DNA from: Bradyrhizobium monzae
GTDB lineage: Bacteria; Pseudomonadota; Alphaproteobacteria; Rhizobiales; Xanthobacteraceae
NCBI RefSeq assembly: GCF_021458635.1
Contig: NZ_JAIRDQ010000003.1
Span: 434,001-498,000 of the forward strand
DNA length: 64,000 nt
Reading direction: 5' to 3'
The position numbers and the translations under genes are program-made. Shown piece by piece: positions 25,294-33,542 of this stretch. Each line of letters begins with the position of its first letter. Position 1 is the stretch's first letter. The notes beneath the pieces are model-generated. The model did no database searches. It saw only the letters and a program-made list of their open reading frames with translations, and was not told the DNA's origin.

Positions 25294-26033
25294 CGACGAA
25301 GCCTGCAATCAAGCCGCTGCCGCGCGCCATGCTGATCGACATGGACGACACCATCCTGTCGGCCTATGGCCGGCCCGAGATCGCCTGGAACACGATCGCG
25401 GAAGAATTCGCCGAGGAGCTCGCACCGCTGCCGCCGCGAGAGGTCGCCACCGCCGTGCTGGCCTATGCGCAACAGTTCTGGTCGACCGCGGAAGCCGCGT
25501 GGCGGATGAAGCTCGGCGAGGCGCGACGACTCACGGTGCGCGGTGGCTTCGCCGCGCTCGAAGCCCGCGGCCACCGCGCCCTCTCCGACGATCTCGCCGC
25601 GCGCCTCGCCGATCGCTTCACCACCTATCGCGAGGAGGCGATCTTCGTTTTCCCCGGCGCACATGATGCGATCGACGCATTCAAGGCGCATGGCGTCAAG
25701 CTCGCGCTGGTCACCAACGGCGCCGCCGACATGCAGCGCGCCAAGATCGAGCGCTTCGAGCTGACCCATCGCTTCGATCACATCCAGATCGAGGGCGAGC
25801 ACGGCTTCGGCAAGCCGGAGGAGCGCGCCTATCTGCACGCGATGGAGGCGCTCGGCGTCACCGTCGAGGACACCTGGATGATCGGCGACAATCTGGAATG
25901 GGAGGTCGTGGCGCCGCAGCGTCTCGGCATCCATTCGATCTGGATCGACGTGCATGGCGATGGCCTGCCCGAAGGCTCGACCGTCAAGCCGGATCGCATC
26001 ATCAGCTCGCTGACCGAGCTCATGCCGGGCTAA
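25284..26033 (+). CDS. HAD-superfamily hydrolase
   Basis: A 249-residue HAD phosphatase. Motif I is '[11 protein letters not shown]' (DxD nucleophile pair), motif II 'LALVTNGA', motif III Lys in '[11 protein letters not shown]', and motif IV '[11 protein letters not shown]'. The alpha-helical cap lies between motifs I and II, as in phosphoglycolate phosphatase or YjjG-type enzymes. Substrate unknown. It begins within the end of hemF (ATG 25284, or a second ATG at 25290), so it is probably co-translated. Confidence 0.9.
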   Translation: MAMTTKPAIKPLPRAMLIDMDDTILSAYGRPEIAWNTIAEEFAEELAPLPPREVATAVLAYAQQFWSTAEAAWRMKLGEARRLTVRGGFAALEARGHRALSDDLAARLADRFTTYREEAIFVFPGAHDAIDAFKAHGVKLALVTNGAADMQRAKIERFELTHRFDHIQIEGEHGFGKPEERAYLHAMEALGVTVEDTWMIGDNLEWEVVAPQRLGIHSIWIDVHGDGLPEGSTVKPDRIISSLTELMPG

Positions 26034-26346
26034 ATTCCGAAAACAACCCCATGCACAGTAGGCTGCTGCAAAATCAACAGCTTGCCGCCAAGCGTAACGT
26101 GGCTGCTGATTTTACGAAATCATTTGACGCGTCGGGCAAAACAGGCGCATGATGCCACCATCGCCGCGCCTGGGACGGAATACTCCTGAAGCGACCATCG
26201 AGCGATCTCCCACTCGAACCTCTGCCATCGACGTTTCGCGCAGTCCACGCAAGCCGGCGCAATTCACGGGTCTCGCAGCCCGTGATCGGCGTGTCATGAC
26301 GGCTTGCTAGCCTTCGCTCTCTTCGATCAACCCGAAAGGACCATCC
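26034..26346. other. Intergenic stretch without a gene
   Basis: I see no convincing coding frame. The left part contains a degenerate TTTGACGCGTCGGGCAAAA-like segment of a type scattered in Bradyrhizobium intergenic DNA. The right edge carries the ribosome binding site of the next gene (AAAGGA before 26347). Confidence 0.5.
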
Positions 26347-26565
26347 ATGGAACTGAAAACCGGCGACGTCGTGATGCTGAAATCCGGCGGCCAGCCGTTG
26401 ACCGTCGCAGAGGTCAAAGGCGACGACATCGTCTGCCTCTGGATGGGCTCGGAGGGCGATCTGTTCCGCGAGACGCTGCCGCTCGCGACGCTCGAGCGCC
26501 TGGAAATCGAAGACCACGATGAGGACGACGAAGACGAGGAAGAAGACGACGAGGACGACGAGTAG
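26347..26565 (+). CDS. DUF2158 (YodC-like) small protein with acidic tail
   Basis: A 72-residue protein. The DUF2158 core is 'MELKTGDVVMLKSGGQPLTV' followed by 'DDIVCLWM', a small beta-barrel type domain. From residue 53 the chain is almost only Asp and Glu (about 19 acidic residues), so the protein is strongly negatively charged and the tail probably disordered. Acidic tails of this kind are found in nucleic-acid mimics and chaperone-like proteins, but no role is established. It has its own Shine-Dalgarno and stands alone at the left edge of the accessory stretch. Confidence 0.8.
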   Translation: MELKTGDVVMLKSGGQPLTVAEVKGDDIVCLWMGSEGDLFRETLPLATLERLEIEDHDEDDEDEEEDDEDDE

Positions 26566-26602
26566 GCGCGCCCAAGATCGTATCCTGGAGTTCGTATCCT
26601 GG

Positions 26603-26818
26603 TCAGACCGGCGCGCTCAGCTCCGGCACATCTGATGTCCGCTCCTCCGCCAACAACGGCGCAGGAGCGGACATCGCTGGATAGCGCAGACCATACGACG
26701 ATTGCCACTGGCGCCGGCCAGTGTTGGAAACACGCTCCATGATCAGGCCATACCAGCTGGAACGGCTATCGCGAGATGCCGGCATGGAGTAGAATTCATC
26801 GACAACGACGCCAGGCAC
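26603..26818 (-). CDS. Possible small protein or gene remnant
   Basis: A 71-codon frame from GTG 26818 encodes a protein-like composition: 'GVVVDEFYSMPASRDSRSSW', then 'GLIMERVSNTGRRQWQSSYG'. It is rich in aromatic and charged residues unlike a random high-GC frame. There is no clear ribosome binding site, and the frame is open only four codons further upstream. I do not recognise the family. It could be the 3' remnant of a longer gene. Confidence 0.3.
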   Translation of the reverse strand: MPGVVVDEFYSMPASRDSRSSWYGLIMERVSNTGRRQWQSSYGLRYPAMSAPAPLLAEERTSDVPELSAPV

Positions 26819-26882
26819 ACGTTCCGTACACTATTGAGCTCCGTCACAGGGTGGCGGACGCCTCAAGCAGGAGGGGTGGCAG

Positions 26883-27104
26883 ATGGCAGATGAAGTTGCG
26901 CGCGGACCGCGCGATTCAACGGAGTGGCATCCCAGCAAATATGCGCTCTGGAGCGAGCGCTGGGGCGACGGGGTCAACACGCCGACCTCTATCTTGCTGC
27001 GTCATCCAACGGCTCCGTTTCTCCGTACCGTCCCCGCTATTGATGATTCCCATATGCAGCGCGTGGGAGCGGTTGGGTGTTGTACGGGGGCGGAGGAAAG
27101 GTGA
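26883..27104 (+). CDS. Possible small hypothetical protein, maybe a truncated gene
   Basis: A 73-residue frame with a strong Shine-Dalgarno (AGGAGGGG, 26869-26876) six bases before its ATG. The first part, 'MADEVARGPRDSTEWHPSKY' then 'ALWSERWGDGVNTPTSILL', looks protein-like. After about residue 45 the sequence becomes less convincing, which suggests a frameshifted or truncated coding sequence. No family recognised. Confidence 0.35.
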   Translation: MADEVARGPRDSTEWHPSKYALWSERWGDGVNTPTSILLRHPTAPFLRTVPAIDDSHMQRVGAVGCCTGAEER

Positions 27105-27644
27105 CGTCAAAGTTGACGTCCCAGGACATGGTGCCGATATCGGTGTCGATCAGCGCGGAGACAAGCTGATCCGGCTCGTTGGTCAACACGGTGGTCGATG
27201 TCGGCAGAATTTGAATCCCCCTCATGATGAGGTAGACGGCCGGATCGCCACCGCACCCGACGGAACGCCGCGTGTCCAGTGGCAAGCCGCGAGCAAGCCC
27301 GACACGGCTGGCAGCCGAACCAGGACTACACCATATTCGTTCGTGTTCTGGGGGACGCCGAAAGAGGCTGGGGCTCTTGTCAGCAAGGTTGATAGGCGCG
27401 ATTGCAGCGACAGCAGTTGCGCGCGGGGGAGAAAGTTGTTTTCCGCATGTTCAACTTCGTTTGACGTTGTGCTGGTCAAGAGACGCTTGCACGCGGATAT
27501 TGCCATGAGCGGATGACAAGCTTTCGCAACTCCTCAGGAACGATGTCGTGTAACGCCGGGTTGATGCTTGCCGTTGAGGCAACAATTCGTTAGCGATATT
27601 CGGCGGCCGGCACTCGCCGTTCTGCTGACATGTTGGAGGATCTC

Positions 27645-27884
27645 ATGCGGATCGTCGCGCTGGTTGTCTTCATGGTGGCGGGGCTCTCCTCCGCAGCGCA
27701 CGCTGAGCGTGACTATCCCTGGTGCGTCTTTGGCGGAGATCTCGGCTTCCCCGGCGAGTGCATGTATTCGACGCGAGAACAGTGCCTGGCCTCGTCATCT
27801 GGGCGGTGGAACACCTATTGCGATGTGAACCCGCGCGTGAGATTCAAACAGCAGCTGCCGCCTCCGCCGCCCCGGACGCGCTGA
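27645..27884 (+). CDS. DUF3551 secreted small protein
   Basis: A 79-residue exported protein. The signal peptide MRIVALVVFMVAGLSSAAHA is followed by the DUF3551 pattern 'YPWCVFGGDLGFPGECMYST', then 'REQCLASSSGRWNTYC', with four cysteines likely forming two disulfides, and a Pro-rich tail ending PPPPPRTR. This family is abundant in Bradyrhizobiaceae and has no known function. The ATG at 27645 is chosen over one five codons upstream because GGAGGA (27635-27640) is correctly spaced from it. Confidence 0.85.
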   Translation: MRIVALVVFMVAGLSSAAHAERDYPWCVFGGDLGFPGECMYSTREQCLASSSGRWNTYCDVNPRVRFKQQLPPPPPRTR

Positions 27885-28075
27885 TCACGCTGGCGGCTCC
27901 TGCACCCGGACAACCAGCCCGCGATGTCGACAAGCGACATTTGCCAAATCGCACGATCGCTCGCCCCATGCGGGTCCCTGATGCCGGGGATGTGACCAGT
28001 CGTGAAACCCACACCCGTTGGGGCTCTGCAGCCGAGGCTTAACTAGGGAGCCTGAGGGCAGCTGGAGAAAAAGCG

Positions 28076-28354
28076 ATGCGTTCTATTTTGGCTCTGAGCC
28101 TTTTGATGATCGCCCTGGGCGGCATTGCGAACGCGGCGCCGGCGCACCACACCCACCGGCACACCGTGGTTCGCTCCCATCAGGGCACATTCGCGCCAGG
28201 CGCGACTTCGAGCTTTGCCTATGCGCCGCCTCGGCCGGCGACCGAATCCCGGTCCACCTCCTCCTGTGACCAGCCAGAAGCGTATTTCGGCGCTTGTCAG
28301 GGTTACGCGCCGGGCGAGAAGGAGCAGTTTCTGAACAGCTTGCACGGTCCATAG
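28076..28354 (+). CDS. Small secreted hypothetical protein, His-rich N-terminus
   Basis: A 92-residue protein. The signal peptide MRSILALSLLMIALGGIANA is followed by a mature start 'APAHHTHRHTVVRSHQG' with five His in a short stretch, which could bind metal. Two Cys remain (SSCDQPEAYFGACQ). The C-terminus reads 'GYAPGEKEQFLNSLHG'. GGAGAAAAAG precedes the ATG. I do not recognise a named family; short His-containing exported proteins of this kind are common in rhizobia. Confidence 0.7.
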   Translation: MRSILALSLLMIALGGIANAAPAHHTHRHTVVRSHQGTFAPGATSSFAYAPPRPATESRSTSSCDQPEAYFGACQGYAPGEKEQFLNSLHGP

Positions 28355-28443
28355 ACGATAGAGCCCACGTGCTTGGGTCAGCTCATCTCGCCTGCGAACC
28401 ATCGGGACGAACGCGATCGCGCGCCGTCGTCCGACCTGGACCA

Positions 28444-29517
28444 TCAATCCAGCGGAACGTTCAGACTGGTCCCTTTGGTGATAATGCCGCCACGGTTGCC
28501 GATCTCGATCGAGCCATAGCGCTGCCTGAAGCAATCGGGCAGCGGCCGGTCACCTGCCATGCTGAGCCAAAGGCGCAGCAAATGACGCTTTTGGCTTGCA
28601 TCGGGCCAATCGCGGAATCCGGTCCGGTCATGCAGGAGAGCATGATTGTACACGAACTGCATGTCACCCGGCTCGAGCCGCATGCCAAAATGCAAGCTGG
28701 GGTCATTTGCGAGCGCGTCGAAGAGATCGAGCGCCTCGACGTGAGCCGACGTCAGTCTCGGCGCATCGGGAAAGCGCTGCGCACTGTCGATATACTGGCG
28801 CTGATAGAACCCGGTCAGGAATCCCGCATGCCAATTCAGCACGGGGATTTCGAGATACGGCTTCTCTTTCTCCGGCACCTCGCCGCGCCGGTCTGTCGCA
28901 ATGGGATCAAACAGGAGAGCGGCAAGGTCGGGACGCCTGTCGAACATCTCGTTGTAGATCGACGTCGTGCTGACCAGGAGAGAATCCCCTCCTTCCATCG
29001 CCTCGCGAATGCATAACAGTCCAACCACGTCGGACGAATCCGTGTGGAAGGTCTGCCGTTCCGACGTCTGATAAATCCGGGTGTTCGGATCTTTGGCGTC
29101 GGCGCCGACGTCACGGACATGACCGAGAATATGCCCGGCCGCATTTTGCGACCGCGCCGATCCGAGATGCGCGCCCACCCCGCAAAAGATCGTAGCGGCA
29201 AACTCCTGGCTGTAATTTGCCACCGGGAGGCCGCGAATAACTTCGAAGCCCAGACCGGAAAGCAGCGTTGTCTTGAGCTCTTCCAGATGCGCGCCGAGGC
29301 GAGGAAGCGGAAAGCTTTCCCTGGTGATGCCGGCGATCTTCCTGCTTCGACCGAGATAGGATTCAGCCGCGTGCTCGAGCTCCGCGATCTCGCTGGCCGC
29401 AAGCGATATCAGCCAGCGATCAGGGTTGGCCTTCATCTCAGCGCCTAGCCAGGCCGATGGAATGTCGATCTTCCCCGGAGGGCGATTGATCGCGCCGGGG
29501 GCCGAGGCCACGTTCAT
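28444..29517 (-). CDS. TauD/TfdA-family Fe(II)/2-oxoglutarate dioxygenase
   Basis: A 357-residue protein. The iron-binding HxD is in 'RQTFHTDSSDVVGLL', and the distal His and the Arg that holds 2-oxoglutarate lie in 'QFVYNHALLHDRTGF' and 'KRHLLRLWLSM'. 'GFEVIRGLPV' near residue 92 is the usual first core strand. Members oxidise taurine, alkylsulfates, chlorophenoxyacetates or amino-acid derivatives; the substrate is unknown. The ATG at 29517 has AGGAG upstream. It is an isolated gene, divergent from the secreted protein at 29858. Confidence 0.88.
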   Translation of the reverse strand: MNVASAPGAINRPPGKIDIPSAWLGAEMKANPDRWLISLAASEIAELEHAAESYLGRSRKIAGITRESFPLPRLGAHLEELKTTLLSGLGFEVIRGLPVANYSQEFAATIFCGVGAHLGSARSQNAAGHILGHVRDVGADAKDPNTRIYQTSERQTFHTDSSDVVGLLCIREAMEGGDSLLVSTTSIYNEMFDRRPDLAALLFDPIATDRRGEVPEKEKPYLEIPVLNWHAGFLTGFYQRQYIDSAQRFPDAPRLTSAHVEALDLFDALANDPSLHFGMRLEPGDMQFVYNHALLHDRTGFRDWPDASQKRHLLRLWLSMAGDRPLPDCFRQRYGSIEIGNRGGIITKGTSLNVPLD

Positions 29518-29857
29518 AGTGTTGGCTCCTGACAAGATGGGTCGTCGGTGAGAGCGTCGGACCATCGACGATATTGTGCAGACCGCGTGTGTGCAACTTG
29601 GCGGGTCCACTGCATGGGCGCCCGGGCAATCGTGGCACATAACGTTGAGATCAGATCTGCGGCGGAACGCACATCGCTGGATGTCACAGAAGGGCCCCAG
29701 ACGCCGACATCGCAACGGCGCGAGCGAGCGGCGTTCTGTCGGCCCATGTCGATGGCGCAGATGGTCCTGCGCCCTGCAAATTGCCGGTATCCGAATGTTA
29801 TGATACAACCAGTGGCTGTCGGGACGGCTGTTCCGTCCCGCATTTGGGAGGTACGTT
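29518..29857. other. Divergent intergenic region
   Basis: This 340-base gap separates two divergent genes and must hold both promoters. A TATGAT at 29799-29804 is a plausible -10 for the plus-strand gene, but no good -35 is visible. Open frames here are overlapping shadows without family features. Confidence 0.4.
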
Positions 29858-30397
29858 ATGCGATCGTCATTAGGCTTCGCCGTGCCGTCAGTCGTCGTTA
29901 CCTTGTCAATGGTCTTGCTGTGCAGCAGCACGGCAATGTCACAACCCACTCCAAACTCCTCGCTTCCCGCCGTCTCGGTTGAAGCCCCAAAGGCAAGGCC
30001 GACTGTTGTGCCGAGGCAGGGGCCAACGACCGTGACTTCCTACCACCACCGGGCAACCGGCTCATCGACCGCTCAAGGGCCGGTATTCGGGCCGAATACA
30101 GTCTTGGGGAAGCTGGCCAAGCTGGAGCGATCTGCCAGCAGCTGTAACGGTGGCTGCGAAACAAGTTACGCTGTCGGCAACGCTCCCTGGGTTGGCTGCA
30201 GTCATAGTACGGAAATTTATATTGGAAACTTCTCGTCGACGTGCCGGGACACGCTCAGCTACAACACCTACGCACAGTGCATAGAAACCAAGACTTTGCT
30301 CGGCGCGACACCGAAAGAGTCTCGGTGGATTTGCAGCAGCCTGCAAGCCGGGGGCAACTTGCCCGGCGAAAAGCGAGTCGCCGAAAGCCGCCGCTAG
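29858..30397 (+). CDS. Secreted six-cysteine hypothetical protein
   Basis: A 179-residue exported protein. A signal peptide runs to about residue 28 (VVVTLSMVLLCSSTAMSQ), then a Pro/Thr-rich linker 'SLPAVSVEAPKARPTVV'. The C-terminal half carries six cysteines in the patterns 'SSCNGGCETSY', 'WVGCSHS', 'STCRDT', 'AQCIET' and 'WICSSL', suggesting three disulfides. A good ribosome binding site (GGGAGG) precedes the ATG. The linker resembles the N-terminal segment of the TonB receptor at 44342, a feature of rhizobial exported proteins. No family recognised; codon use is less GC-biased than in core genes. Confidence 0.75.
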   Translation: MRSSLGFAVPSVVVTLSMVLLCSSTAMSQPTPNSSLPAVSVEAPKARPTVVPRQGPTTVTSYHHRATGSSTAQGPVFGPNTVLGKLAKLERSASSCNGGCETSYAVGNAPWVGCSHSTEIYIGNFSSTCRDTLSYNTYAQCIETKTLLGATPKESRWICSSLQAGGNLPGEKRVAESRR

Positions 30398-30531
30398 TCC
30401 ACGCCGCCCACCCACTGCATGAAGGACGCTGACAGCATGGCTCGAAACCTTCGAGCCATGCTGAATGTCCGCTTCGGGGTGATGAGCACACGTCGGACAG
30501 AGTGCCGACAGCGTGCGGTTCGGCCAACCCG

Positions 30532-30993
30532 TCAGCGCCGGCCCGTCATCGCGCTCAATTCCGTCTTGACCCGCGCCATGGACTTCGGGCCATCCGGGTC
30601 GGACGGAACGAGTTGCGCGTACGCTTCGAAATCGGACAAGGCTTCCGGCAGACTGCGCTTCTTCTCCCGCGCCACGCCACGGTTGTAATAGGATTTGGCA
30701 AACTTCGGATTGAGCCGGATCGCTTCGTCGTAGTCCGCGATCGCACTGTCGAGATCGCCCTTGGCGAGGAAAGCGTCGCCGCGGTTGTCGTAGGCCTCGA
30801 CATATTTCGGATCGAGGCGAAGCGCAGAATCGTAGTCGCCGATGGCGCGACTGAGGTCGCCCTTGTTCTTATGTTCAACGCCGCGGTTCAGGTAGATTTG
30901 CGCAAGCTCCTCGCCCCTGAACTCGCCCGACGCAATGGCGCGGGAGCATGCCGCGATGGCAGCGTCGCCGGATTGCCTGGCGCAGGCGTCCAC
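30532..30993 (-). CDS. Tetratricopeptide-repeat protein
   Basis: About three TPR units over 153 residues: 'AQIYLNRGVEHKNKGDLSRA', 'VEAYDNRGDAFLAKGDLDSA' and 'AKSYYNRGVAREKKRSLPEA'. TPRs form helical pairs for protein-protein contact. The start is a GTG at 30993. The frame is open upstream to about 31124 with a plausible secretory-like stretch but no ATG, so the true N-terminus may be longer or lost. It is divergent from the outer-membrane protein at 31236. Confidence 0.75.
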   Translation of the reverse strand: MDACARQSGDAAIAACSRAIASGEFRGEELAQIYLNRGVEHKNKGDLSRAIGDYDSALRLDPKYVEAYDNRGDAFLAKGDLDSAIADYDEAIRLNPKFAKSYYNRGVAREKKRSLPEALSDFEAYAQLVPSDPDGPKSMARVKTELSAMTGRR

Positions 30994-31235
30994 GTCGTCC
31001 GATGAGGTCTCCGCAATCGACGGGAGGAGCCGGGATAACCGTTTGCTGTTCCCCTGGGCGCTGATCCCGCCTCCTTGGTCGGCGGCGCAGCGCGAATGGT
31101 TCGTTAACCAGACGAGAATGGAACTTCAATTTCGCAGCTCAATCCATCGGTATTTCACAGGGTGTTGCCTGAAGCGCACAGGTATCGTCTCGTACTTGTG
31201 GTTAGCTAAGCTCGCGGGCCAACGGGAGATGGTTT

Positions 31236-32060
31236 GTGCGTAAGTGGCTTCTTGCTGCCATCGCCACGATTGCGATCACTGGATCGGTCAACGCGGCTGA
31301 TCTCGCGCCGGTGTACAAGGCGGCGCCTGCGGGAGCGGCACCGGTCGCCTACAGCTGGTCAGGGTTCTACCTTGGCGGCAATTTGGGCGTCATGTGGAAC
31401 GACACACGGGCGGACCCCGTGTCATTTACGACCACCGGCGTCGACTTTTCCGGGCGCCAGGCCGTTGGCCAATTTCCGAGGTTCGACGTCGGCGATACCG
31501 CTTTCACCGGCGGGGGTCAGGTCGGATACAATTTCCAATTCGGGTCAAATTGGGTCGCAGGTATTGAAGCCGACATCAACTACAGCGGCCTGAACAAGAC
31601 CGACACGCGCGTATTCCCGGCGACCCCTTTCATCGGCGGCGGCATCATCGACGCCAATACCGAATCCGCGACACAAAAGCTCGGCTGGCTTGGCACGGTG
31701 CGCGGTCGCCTTGGGTTTACGACCTTGAGCAACCGGTTATTTGCGTTTGCGACCGCTGGCCTGGCCTATGGAAAGGTCGACGACAGCATCTACACCATTG
31801 GCGTGCCAAACGGCGCGGGCCCATTTCTGATCAGCGCAAGCTCGGCGGCGGTTCGCGTCGGATGGACAGCGGGCGGCGGCCTGGAATACGCATTTTCCAG
31901 CAACTGGAGGGCCAAGTTCGAATACCTCTACTACGATCTTGGCACACAAAACCTCACCCTGGATTACGCCCCGCTTCCGGGCGACGCGAACAACACGATC
32001 ACGTACAGATTTCACAACAACGGCAATCTGGTGCGCGTCGGCCTGAACTACAATTTCTAG
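31236..32060 (+). CDS. Outer-membrane beta-barrel protein (Omp25/RopB/Omp31-like)
   Basis: A 274-residue porin-like barrel. The signal peptide MRKWLLAAIATIAITGSVNA is followed by ADLAPVYKAAP, the mature start typical of rhizobial surface antigens. Alternating strands follow: 'SWSGFYLGGNLGVMW', 'GGGQVGYNFQFGSNWVAGIE', 'KLGWLGTVRGRLGF', 'AGGGLEYAFSSNWRAKFEY', ending 'VRVGLNYNF' with terminal Phe for BAM recognition. It probably forms an eight-stranded barrel. The start is a GTG at 31236 after GGGAG. Usually abundant surface proteins in alphaproteobacteria. Confidence 0.92.
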   Translation: MRKWLLAAIATIAITGSVNAADLAPVYKAAPAGAAPVAYSWSGFYLGGNLGVMWNDTRADPVSFTTTGVDFSGRQAVGQFPRFDVGDTAFTGGGQVGYNFQFGSNWVAGIEADINYSGLNKTDTRVFPATPFIGGGIIDANTESATQKLGWLGTVRGRLGFTTLSNRLFAFATAGLAYGKVDDSIYTIGVPNGAGPFLISASSAAVRVGWTAGGGLEYAFSSNWRAKFEYLYYDLGTQNLTLDYAPLPGDANNTITYRFHNNGNLVRVGLNYNF

Positions 32061-32188
32061 AGAGGAGCGGGGCGTCCGCCGCTGCTTCGCGCCGAAGGCC
32101 AATTGCCAGCATCGCCGGGGGAGGAGAATTTTTTCTCTTGTCCGTTTGCAGGCGGGATGCCGGCGTCTGACAGGTGGCCTTGATGCAG

Positions 32189-32452
32189 CTAGGCCGAATC
32201 CTTGCTTGGACGTTCTGGATGGCAAAGGCAGCAATTGACGCGAGAGCCTTGAGCCATCATGCCCGCCCGGCGTAGCTGCTCTGTTTTCCGGAGGGCGTCC
32301 GGATAGCTCGGAAACTCCTCCCAGAAATAAGTGCTGCCGCGGCCAACGCGGATACTTCCCTGCTGCATTCCCTGGCCATTTCGGCACGCCGCGCATTCCG
32401 GGTGGTGGATACGGACGCGCTTGAGCATCGTGTCCCAAAATACCCAGAACAT
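32189..32452 (-). CDS. Small CxxC...CxxC protein, putative zinc ribbon
   Basis: An 87-residue protein starting at ATG 32452 behind a strong GGGAGG. Cys20 and Cys23 ('HPECAACRNGQG') and Cys74 and Cys77 ('NCCLCHP') form two CxxC knuckles about 50 residues apart. Between them lies 'GSTYFWEEFPSYPDALRKTE', a conserved-looking aromatic segment. This resembles short rhizobial hypothetical proteins with the HxxC-xx-CxNGxG pattern. The frame extends 95 codons upstream but only this part has protein character. Function unknown; DNA, RNA or metal binding is inference. Confidence 0.65.
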   Translation of the reverse strand: MFWVFWDTMLKRVRIHHPECAACRNGQGMQQGSIRVGRGSTYFWEEFPSYPDALRKTEQLRRAGMMAQGSRVNCCLCHPERPSKDSA

Positions 32453-32771
32453 TGATTGTCCTCCCAGGCCTCGCGCTGGAATCTCGTTCGGGCAGATCCT
32501 TCCTGACGCCATAAGCGGTGGCCCCTTCCCACGGCCAATTGCCAGCAAAAATTGGCCCCAACTCGAGGCTGGCTGAGCTGAGGCCAATTTGCTGGGCTGA
32601 CGGGCTTTTACCAGACCAGGCACGTCAGAATGCGCTACAGGCGGCACTCCACACCATTGGCCATCCGGTCTACCTCGAAATTTTCCGAAAGTTCCGAATC
32701 GCGCGCTGGCTTTTGCTTGCGCGGTGTCGTTGACCATCGGTGCCCCAACCCCGCCTGACGCCAGGGGCCAT
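32453..32771. other. Intergenic stretch with a perfect 8-bp inverted repeat
   Basis: No gene seen. GGCCAATT (32533-32540) and AATTGGCC (32550-32557) form a hairpin with a 9-base loop. Related GGCCAATT copies occur at about 32096 and 32581. They could be a small local repeat or a regulator site; no T-tract follows. Confidence 0.45.
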
Positions 32772-33542
32772 CTACCCGATCAGCTGCCTCGCCGCCGCCG
32801 AGATCATCATCAGCCCGCCGGTGATCACAGCGACGTCGAGGATCGCCGTGTGAATATGCACCGGCATCCGCTCGACGAAGGCTTTGGCGAGGAACGCGCC
32901 TGGGATGGCGATGCCGCCGATCAGCAGCGCGAAGGCGAGCACCTGCGCGGTGACGGCGCCGGCGAGGCCGAACACCGAAATCTTGATGAGGCCGGTGCCG
33001 AGCGAGATCATCGCATCGGTCGCGATGACCGCGGCGCCTTCGAGACCCGCGGCCATCAGCAGCGAGAGCAGGATCACGCCGGAGCCCGAGGTGCCGCCGA
33101 CCAGGACGCCATAGCCGACCGATCCGGCCGCAAGGCCGGTGTCGCCGATCCTGACCTCGCGGCTCCGCAGCACGCGGCGCAGCGGCACGCTGAGGATCAG
33201 CATGGTGCCGATCACGAGCGCAGCTCCGGCATTGGTGAGGCGCGTGTAGCCATAGGCGCCGAGCGCGGTGGTCAGCGCCGCGCAGACCAGCACGATAGCT
33301 GCGCGGCGGCGGTCGGCATAGCGGAGATAGGCAACCGCACGGCTGGAATTGGTGAAGAGCGCGGAGATCGCGATGATCGGCACCACCGGCTCGGCCCCGA
33401 CCAGAGGCACCAGCACCAGCGGCATCAAGGCGCCGGTGCCGTAACCGGCGAGACCACCGATGATCGAAGCAAACAACGCCATCAACGCGACCAGAAAAAG
33501 CCCGGAAATCGAGATGTCGGCGAAGCCTGAGACGATGGTCAC
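32772..33542 (-). CDS. TauE/SafE-family membrane transporter
   Basis: A 256-residue polytopic protein with about eight hydrophobic helices. 'GGLAGYGTGALMPLVLVPL' and, in the second half, 'GGTSGSGVILLSLLM' are the paired glycine-rich motifs of the TauE/SafE family, which export sulfite, sulfonates or organic acids. The start is a GTG at 33542 whose bases overlap the cca stop as GTGA, so translation is coupled to cca. It is the last gene of the minus-strand operon beginning with DUF1285. Confidence 0.88.
   Translation of the reverse strand: MTIVSGFADISISGLFLVALMALFASIIGGLAGYGTGALMPLVLVPLVGAEPVVPIIAISALFTNSSRAVAYLRYADRRRAAIVLVCAALTTALGAYGYTRLTNAGAALVIGTMLILSVPLRRVLRSREVRIGDTGLAAGSVGYGVLVGGTSGSGVILLSLLMAAGLEGAAVIATDAMISLGTGLIKISVFGLAGAVTAQVLAFALLIGGIAIPGAFLAKAFVERMPVHIHTAILDVAVITGGLMMISAAARQLIG

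Larger units (their letters stand above)
26566..27644. other. About 1.1 kb with no convincing intact gene
   Basis: Several short frames exist on both strands but none is long or family-like. Two weak candidates are listed separately (26603-26818 minus and 26883-27104 plus). Codon choice and GC at third positions look less biased than in flanking genes. No transposase motif or terminal inverted repeat is recognisable. It is best read as decayed or accessory DNA. Confidence 0.5.

Noticed and set aside
27037..27285. A minus-strand frame with protein-like composition (MSWDVNFDVTFPPPP)
   Set aside because: No Shine-Dalgarno, short, and no family recognised; kept only as part of the decayed stretch.
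26776..27516. A 246-codon plus-strand frame in the gene-poor stretch
   Set aside because: No ribosome binding site, no recognisable motif, and it overlaps a better-supported short frame; composition resembles random high-GC translation.
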